Assembly (NCBI GenBank): GCA_010356995.1
Contig: ML996691.1
Location: 534,211 to 598,210, forward strand
DNA: 64,000 nucleotides
Source of the DNA: Trichodelitschia bisporula
Lineage: Eukaryota > Ascomycota > Dothideomycetes > Phaeotrichales > Phaeotrichaceae
Reading direction: 5' to 3'
Positions 58,201-64,000 of this stretch are shown here, piece by piece. Position 1 is the stretch's first letter. Every line of letters begins with the position of its first letter. The notes below the pieces were generated by a model, which was not told the origin of the DNA, ran no database searches, and saw nothing but the letters and a program-made list of their open reading frames with translations. Position numbers and translations under genes: made by a program.

Positions 58201-58695
58201 GAGGGCCCGTCTGCTTCTGCTACGGCTAATGCTGAAGACGAGCACACCGAGGCCGACGATGAAACTACCCGACTTGAGCTCCTTGGCCTAGATGCGTTCG
58301 TAGGTACGCCGCTTCCGGGTGATGAGATCATCTGTGCGATTGCGGTCTGCGCGCCCTGGACCGCACTCAATAGCTTCAAGTATCGGGCGAAGATGCAGCC
58401 CGGGTCGACGAAGAAGGGCAAGGCAGTCAAAGAGATTCTCAGCCGGTGGCAGACGGATGCCAAAGATGCGAAACTTGTGGACTCTAAGAGCGAGGACCCA
58501 GACAAGATGTGGCCGAGGGAGGCAGAGCTGATTCGCGGGCTGAAGGATGTCGAAGTGTTCAATGTTGTTCCAGTTAGGTCTGTTAGGGTTATGATGGCTG
58601 GAAAAAGTGGGAAGAGTGGCATGTCGATGAGTGTCAGTAAGGGGAAGGGGACAAAATCCGCTCGCGGTGGACGGGGTTCGAAGAAGAAGAAGTAG
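55278..58695 (+). CDS. RQC2: Ribosome quality control subunit RQC2 / NEMF (Tae2)
   Basis: Binds stalled 60S-peptidyl-tRNA complexes, recruits the Ltn1 ubiquitin ligase and in yeast directs CAT-tail synthesis. Three exons: 55278-55310, 55363-55431 and 55489-58695, giving 1102 residues. The NFACT-N domain begins MKQRFSSLDV, with Asp9 and the Asp96-Arg97 pair of IGTDRIIELEF matching the residues known to be required in yeast Rqc2 (D9, D98, R99). A long coiled coil (about 350-430) precedes the NFACT-R domain (FISSDGYLVIGGRDAQQNE, YVHADLSGASSVII). Then comes a highly charged Glu/Lys region and a Lys-rich stretch beginning GKRGKQKKIAAKYGWQDEEE. The C-terminal domain (PLPGDEIICAIAVCAPW) ends in a basic GRGSKKKK tail. 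The start is the ATG of exon 1 (11 codons). The 3' end converges with RPA135, with 118 bp between stops. Confidence 0.95.
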
Positions 58696-58813
58696 CTAGC
58701 GAAGTCTGCGATGTATCTCTATTGAAACCGATGCGCCGTATGCGCAGTACCCGTACTCCTATCAAGCTCCAATTCGTAGTCTACATCATCCAAGTACTTT
58801 TCAGACCCCACAA

Positions 58814-61800
58814 TCATGGCTCGACCTTAAACTTCATCTTGATGCCCATGGCCGCCAACTCAACATCCAGGTACTTCAAGACGCCTGGCACCGCAACGAC
58901 GGCAACGTTGTCGCCACCTACAAACCGCTCACCAGTGCCATCCTCCCATATGTCGCCCATGGGTTCCCAACCCAACGCCTTGGTCGCGCAACGCCTGCAT
59001 CTCGCGTTACGCTGTTCCTGGCCAGACCTCTTCTTCCCAAAGCCCACCGGCAAAGGCAACGTAGCAAGGAAGCTGCCACACGACTTGCAGATCCACGCCT
59101 TGGTGTAGTCGCTGCAATTCATCAGACGATCCTGGAGCAAGAATGCTGTGCCATGCGCAATGAGTGCGTCTCTCTCCATCTCGCCGACACGAATACCACC
59201 ACCCTTCTTACGACCCTTGATGGGCTGGCCCGTCAGCCTGTTGTTGTGGCCCGTGGTACGCACTTGGTATTTGTCGTTCACCATGTGACGCAGACGCTGG
59301 TAGTAGACGAGGCCGATGTAGATATCGGCGGCCAGCTCCTCGCCGGTGATCCCAGAGTACATCGGTTCGTTCCCGTAGTAATTGTAGCCAGCTTTCTTGA
59401 GCTGGTGCCCGAAGTAGTCGACGGCAGTGTCCTTCTCATCGAATTTGAAGGGAGTGCTGTCTTGGGCCATACCATGCAGCGCGCCTGATTTGCCGGCTAA
59501 TGACTCGACAAACATACCAATTGTCATACGGGACGGGAAAGCGTGCGGGTTGATGATGACATCCGGCTGCATGCCGGATTCCGTGAACGGCATGTCAATG
59601 GCGGGCCACTTTTGGGAACAGACACCCTTCTGACCATGGCGAGACGAGAACTTGTCACCGATGACGGGAGCACGCGGGATGCGGAACTTGATGCTGATCG
59701 CCTGGAGCGGCATATTGCCATCCTCGGAACCAATCAACCTGACCTCCTCAACGTAGGCGACTTCCTCATCCTTGTACTTGTGGACATCAGTCTCGCCGTC
59801 CCGATTCACATACTGACCAGTCAACGGGTCCAGCGTCACCGTATGAGATACAGCAATTACGGTATCCTTCTCAATACGCTGGCCGACCATGGGAAGTCCA
59901 TCATCATCGACAGCCTTTTTCCATTCCGCTTTCGCTAGGCCCTTAGGAGCGAATCCAAACAGCTTTGTCACGTTTTTGGACGACCGGCCCCGGGTGGCCT
60001 CTGCAAGGTCGATCTTCATGGTCTTGTAGATAGTTCCATGTCCGAAACCACGCTCGTGAACGGATTTGTTGATGATCATAGCGTCGTCCATATCATAGCC
60101 GGTGTATGATATGACCGCAACCACAACGTTCGTGCCTTGCGGGAAGTTGTCGAGGCCGTAGTCGTTGTATAGTGAAGACCGAACAATGGGGGTTTGACCG
60201 GTCTGAAGGCGGTATGACTTGTTGTCCGTGCGGTATCGGGTGGCCGTACCGGGAGTTCCCATCGTTTGCTTGCCCATCTGACACTGATACATATTTCTAG
60301 GAGACTGGTTGAAATCGGAAAAGGGTGTTTGATTGGCAACGATGGATAGGATGTGAGTCGGGTCAAACTCAACGTGGGTGGACTCGCCTGAAACGATTTC
60401 TGGCTCCGTTACCGAAATGGACATGAATGGCTGCTCGAAGGGTCCAACGTAATCCAGTTTACCCAGCGGCAGATACTTGACAGGGCGGTACATGCGGGCG
60501 GCTTGCGAGAACATGTACACTCCGGGGTATTGACCTCCGTTTGAATTCGGGATGTATCCGATTTCAAGCTCAAGAGGAACATCGTGGCCGCCTTCCACTT
60601 TCCAGTACCGGAGAGTATCATGGATCGTCAAGGCTTGCTTCGGGGTGCAGAATCCGAGAACGCGTCCATCTAATTGAACCGTCACGCTGTCTGAGACCAT
60701 AGCGAGAGAGCTGCTCTTGACACCAAGCTGGGTGACAAGCTGCGGAATCTTTGTGACATCAACGTTGTGGGTGGCGATTTTACATTGATGCGAGAGGTGG
60801 TTGAGCAGACCACAGGGACTGCCATCGGGAGTGTGAACTGGGCATAAGAAGCCCCAGCTCTCCGGTAAGAGTTTTCGAACGGTAGTAGTCTTCAGTTGAG
60901 CAAAGAAGCTACCTCGATGAACCATACGGAAGTGGCTGATGAACCGGAAGAAGTTAATTTTTTCGGCTACGACCGTGTAACCGGAGACTTGCTGAAGATC
61001 CAACCCGCTGGAGCTGACCAAGTTGCCCGTGGAAAGGAAGTATTCCAGTTTATTACCGATGTTCTCATTCGTACGGCGCATGATCTGGGTGATGAAATCC
61101 TTCTCGAATTGTGGGCTAGTGAACAGTGGCCAGTTATTCATTCTCCCCCATTCCAGAATTTGCATGCGAATGGAATTGACCCAGTCTTCGAGATTTTCCT
61201 TGAGGATCATGCCGTAGAGGAACCCCCCGAGCAAGATCTCATGGTTCGAGACAGCATCAGGATTGTCGACGGCACAATCGCCAGCTGCAAGCGCATACAG
61301 CTTTCTGATCATGAAGAGTAGCAACTTGAACTTGTCCAAGTCTTCATTAACAGAAACATTGTGGGATCCCAAATGCGGGAGCACAATTTTGCGAAGAAAC
61401 TCCGTACCAGCATCCTCGTCGGACATGTTCTCGGGAGCTTGCAAGACCACCTTGAATCTCTGGCCGAGGTACCTGCGCGTGTTGGCTTTTCCGTGAAGAT
61501 TGTAAGCTTTGTATGTGCGCAAAAGAACCTCTACGCGGTCGATGGCGAATTGCTTCTGATCGAGTCCTTTGGTGCCCGCCTGAGCAACTATGCCCTCGAA
61601 GATTTCCTTGTCGTTCGTCTGTGCGAGCGCTTTGAGAATCATGATTACTGGAACGAGATACTCATTTTTCCTCCAGGAGAAGCGGAACATGACGTTACCG
61701 TCATTCAAGTAGTGTAAGACATTGGTTTGGGAGGTCTGATCTGGTCGCACAGATCGTATCTGTATGCCGAACTTCGTGTATGTGTTCCCGCGGTTCACAA

Positions 61801-62547
61801 AAGATGGCCGAATGATGGCCATGGGAAAGTTCCGCCGACCCACGACCAGCATGCGAATGAGCTTCTCGTTACCGTTCATGATGAAGTAACCGCCCAACTC
61901 TTCAGATTCTTCTTTGTGTAAAACGAGCTCCGCGGGTGACATGTTCTGCAGGTGACAGCGATTCGACTGTGGAAAACCAAAAGTTAACATGTGAGGAGCG
62001 ATAGGAGTTGCTCGAAGATACGCACCCTGAGCATGATCGGCATTTGTCCGATTTCTCTTGGAGCCTCCTTCCAGGGGCCATTGTTGACCTTGTACTCCAG
62101 ACGAGCCGTGAGCTTTCCTCGGTAGGACGAATGGCGCTCGCGACATTCTGAAGGCAGAATCTCTCGGTGCCGGACGTTGAACTTGTTGCTCGGCGGGATC
62201 TGCGGCTTCTGCAGAATGACCTCCCGTATCCGGACGCTCAGAGCATTTCTTTGCGGAGCATCTGCCGGATCCGCACGTGGATCGCCGTCTAAGAACACCT
62301 TTGTGCCGATATCCTTAAGGCCCTTTTCCAAGAGACCATTCGGCTCAAATATAGCGTTGAAGGAGTGAACGTGGGGCTCGATTGCGGCGGCGAGCATAGG
62401 GTAGGCTGTATGGTCGGTGGGGGGGTTGGAGAAGAGCTTTTGTCGCCGGACGGTGTTGAATCCAGTCGACCATTGGGTATCTGTGCCTGTTTTTGTGGTC
62501 ATCTTCGTGGCAGTCTTCGTGCTCATCCTCGCGGGAGGAGGCGCCAT
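58814..62547 (-). CDS. RPA135: DNA-directed RNA polymerase I second-largest subunit
   Basis: Forms one side of the active-centre cleft of RNA polymerase I, which makes the 35S rRNA precursor. Two exons, 62547-62027 and 61967-58814, give 1224 residues. The Pol I type is indicated by the N-terminal NPPTDHTAYPMLAAAIEPHV and the short lobe sequences. Universal beta-subunit blocks are present: ESWGFLCPVHTPDGSPCGLL in the fork region, GYDMDDAMIINKS and GDKFSSRHGQKG in the hybrid-binding domain. The C-terminal clamp has the zinc-binding cysteines CKSC...CRRC. The intron joins MPIMLR to SNRCHL within a conserved stretch. The start is the ATG of MAPPPARMS; a second ATG seven codons later (MSTKTATK) is an alternative. 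It is divergent from the ARL8-like gene across about 1 kb. Confidence 0.97.
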
Positions 62548-63553
62548 GGTGGTGGCTATCGCGTTGGAACCGATGCGGAGAGAAGGCCAAAGGCAATGCG
62601 CTTAGGTGGCGCTCGTGAGGAATTACTGCAGAATGAGTCTGCGCGTAAACATGTGCCAACGGTTACAAAGCCAGCGCAGGGCACGGAGATTGCAAACTAG
62701 AGAGGCGGAGAGACGGTGAAGTTGGTGAAACTGCAAGGCTTGAACCTCAGAAAATTTAGGTCTCTTCTCAAAGAGGGAAAGCGTGGAAGCGCCTGGGCCT
62801 GTGATGGTGGCTAGTTCTAATCGATAAGAGAGTGATGAACCAGGCCTGGGCAACCCACCCGCCCACCTGCGCCAGTTGCAACCCCATGCCCACGGTCCAC
62901 CTTGGCCCAGGCGGGCGTCAAGCCGTCAACCATCATCCATCCATCCATCTCATTCCCCAAAATCCACCACAACGTCCCTCCCCCAAACCCCGCAACTTCT
63001 AGGCAAGCTTCCCAGTCCAAGATACCCTACAGCTCTTTACAGTATCACACCCTACCACCCCAAGCAAAATAGCCTCTGCGACTAGCTCGGCGCCGTACTC
63101 CACACCGCGCATGGTCCATCTCCTCCGATCCCACCTGCAACTGCTCATCAAGCCATCTACAACCCCCCTCCCCCCACCCATGCAGCATCGCTGAACCTCT
63201 TTGTCTCTCACGTCCGACAGCTGCCCATTTGAACATAACATCCCGCAGAGTACAAATCTCAGAGGCTGATGTACTGTCCCCAACCGCCTGTCCGCCTTTC
63301 ATCAAGCTCTTCTCCGTAAAAGGATCCAGCACGACTTATCCCGCTCGTGATAGGTGCCTTGTCGCTTAATCTGCTGGCCTTCCAAGGTTGGTCCATCAAA
63401 CCGCAAGCTTCAGCAGCCTTCTTTTCTTTTTCCCCCGTTGCGGCTGGGCGTCTTGCGCACGTTTCTGTCATCATTTTTTTTGGGGCCGACCTCCAATCCA
63501 ACAAACCAAACTCTTCACCATCTGCACCTGTATCATTCTCGCCAGTCAACATC
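62548..63553. other. Divergent promoter region, RPA135 / ARL8-like gene
   Basis: About 1 kb without a recognisable gene. The + strand from 62900 to 63550 is C/T- and C/A-rich with poly-C pieces, consistent with the leader of the ARL8-like gene. Confidence 0.6.
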
Positions 63554-64000
63554 ATGGCAGGAGTGTTCCGACGCATTTATGATTGGCTGCTCCGTCTCTT
63601 CTGGTAAGTAGAGCTTCTCCGCAGCCCTACCCTTCGTGCAGTCGTTCGTTGCCTTGCGCGGCGCGATGTGGGCCTTATCGGCGCCCTACGAGATACGGCG
63701 ACTGTGTTAGACTCGTCCGATGCGGTGTTGTTTTTGCTGACGATTATGCTTTGCGTGCATCAGGGCGACCGAGATGGACATCACGATGATCGGTCTGCAG
63801 AATGCCGGGAAGACGTCGTTACTGCGAGTTCTGGCGGTGAGTGCCACCTAATTTGAGCTTTGACCTGTGCCACAACCTTCAATATCGTCAATGTCTTCTG
63901 ACCATTTGACCAGGGCGGCGAATTTACCATCGAGTACGTACTGGGGCCCCAACCATTGCAGCCTCCAGTCCATCGGTTAATGACGCTTCATTTTCCGGCT
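63554..64000 (+). CDS. ARL8: ARL8-type small GTPase (partial, cut by window end)
   Basis: Arf-like GTPase that in animals places lysosomes and in fungi is a conserved vacuole/endosome-associated GTPase. Visible exons are 63554-63603, 63764-63836 and 63914-63933; the gene continues beyond the right edge. The peptide starts MAGVFRRIYDWLLRLFW, an amphipathic N-terminal helix of the ARL8 type rather than the myristoylated Gly-start helix of Arf1. Then come ATEMDITMIGLQNAGKTSLL, containing the P-loop GLQNAGKTS, and VLAGGEFTIE leading to switch I. Exon 3 is only 20 nt. Its ends have a CAG acceptor and a GTACGT donor. The 5' leader is pyrimidine-rich. Identification rests on about 47 residues but they are very characteristic. 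Confidence 0.88.

Overview
The window is nuclear DNA from a filamentous ascomycete (Pezizomycotina). Within that group the protein sequences resemble Eurotiomycetes, but this is a judgement by eye and no search was run. The evidence is: genes on both strands split by short introns (mostly 45-90 bp, GTATGT/GTAAGT-type donors, CTAAC/CTGAC-type branch sites, YAG acceptors); pyrimidine-rich leaders; single-copy housekeeping genes in fungal form (VID27, GINS SLD5, RPA1, RQC2, a CDC25/nimT phosphatase); and filamentous-fungal families such as the DUF3824-type protein, the dienelactone hydrolase-like protein and the APC permease. No virus-like element, transposon, CRISPR array, rRNA or tRNA could be supported.

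Layout. 1-90: possible 3' end of an RGG-box gene. 91-3626: no confident gene. 3627-5805 (+): malic enzyme. 6759-9603 (-): arginine-rich DUF3824-like protein with 22-residue repeats. 11516-12298 (-): ribosomal protein uL15 (RPL28/L27a), with a 13-nt exon and an unusually long, structured intron. 13079-13409 (-): a doubtful small gene. 13851-16409 (+): AP-1 beta adaptin. 16914-19482 (+): VID27. 19483-23672: gene-poor. 23673-25852 (+): APC-family permease. 27525-30668 (+): POL5/MYBBP1A-like nucleolar protein. 30669-35670: 5 kb without a recognisable gene. 35671-37520 (+): CDC25 phosphatase. 38441-39212 (+): GINS subunit SLD5. 39427-40722 (-): dienelactone hydrolase-like protein, head to head with RPA1 (40977-43060, +). 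43233-44318 (-): allantoicase. 45116-48062 (-): CorA/MNR2-like Mg transporter. 48819-53346 (-): DHX29-like DEAH helicase. 53866-54719 (+): coatomer zeta, with a 6-nt exon. 55278-58695 (+): RQC2/NEMF. 58814-62547 (-): RNA polymerase I subunit RPA135. 63554 to the window end (+): ARL8-type GTPase, cut by the edge.

The genes are mostly unrelated housekeeping functions. Two themes recur. The first is ribosome production and translation (RPL28, POL5, RPA135, DHX29-like, RQC2). The second is cell cycle and replication (CDC25, SLD5, RPA1), whose three promoters each carry an ACGCGT box within 150 bp of the start codon. All coding models were joined by hand from conserved protein sequence and splice signals, and every complete model sums to a multiple of three. 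I found no clear undescribed system. The most unusual signals are the very small exons (6 to 30 nt) in several genes, the structured RPL28 intron, the GSN variant of the CorA signature, and a cluster of GATA sites upstream of allantoicase.
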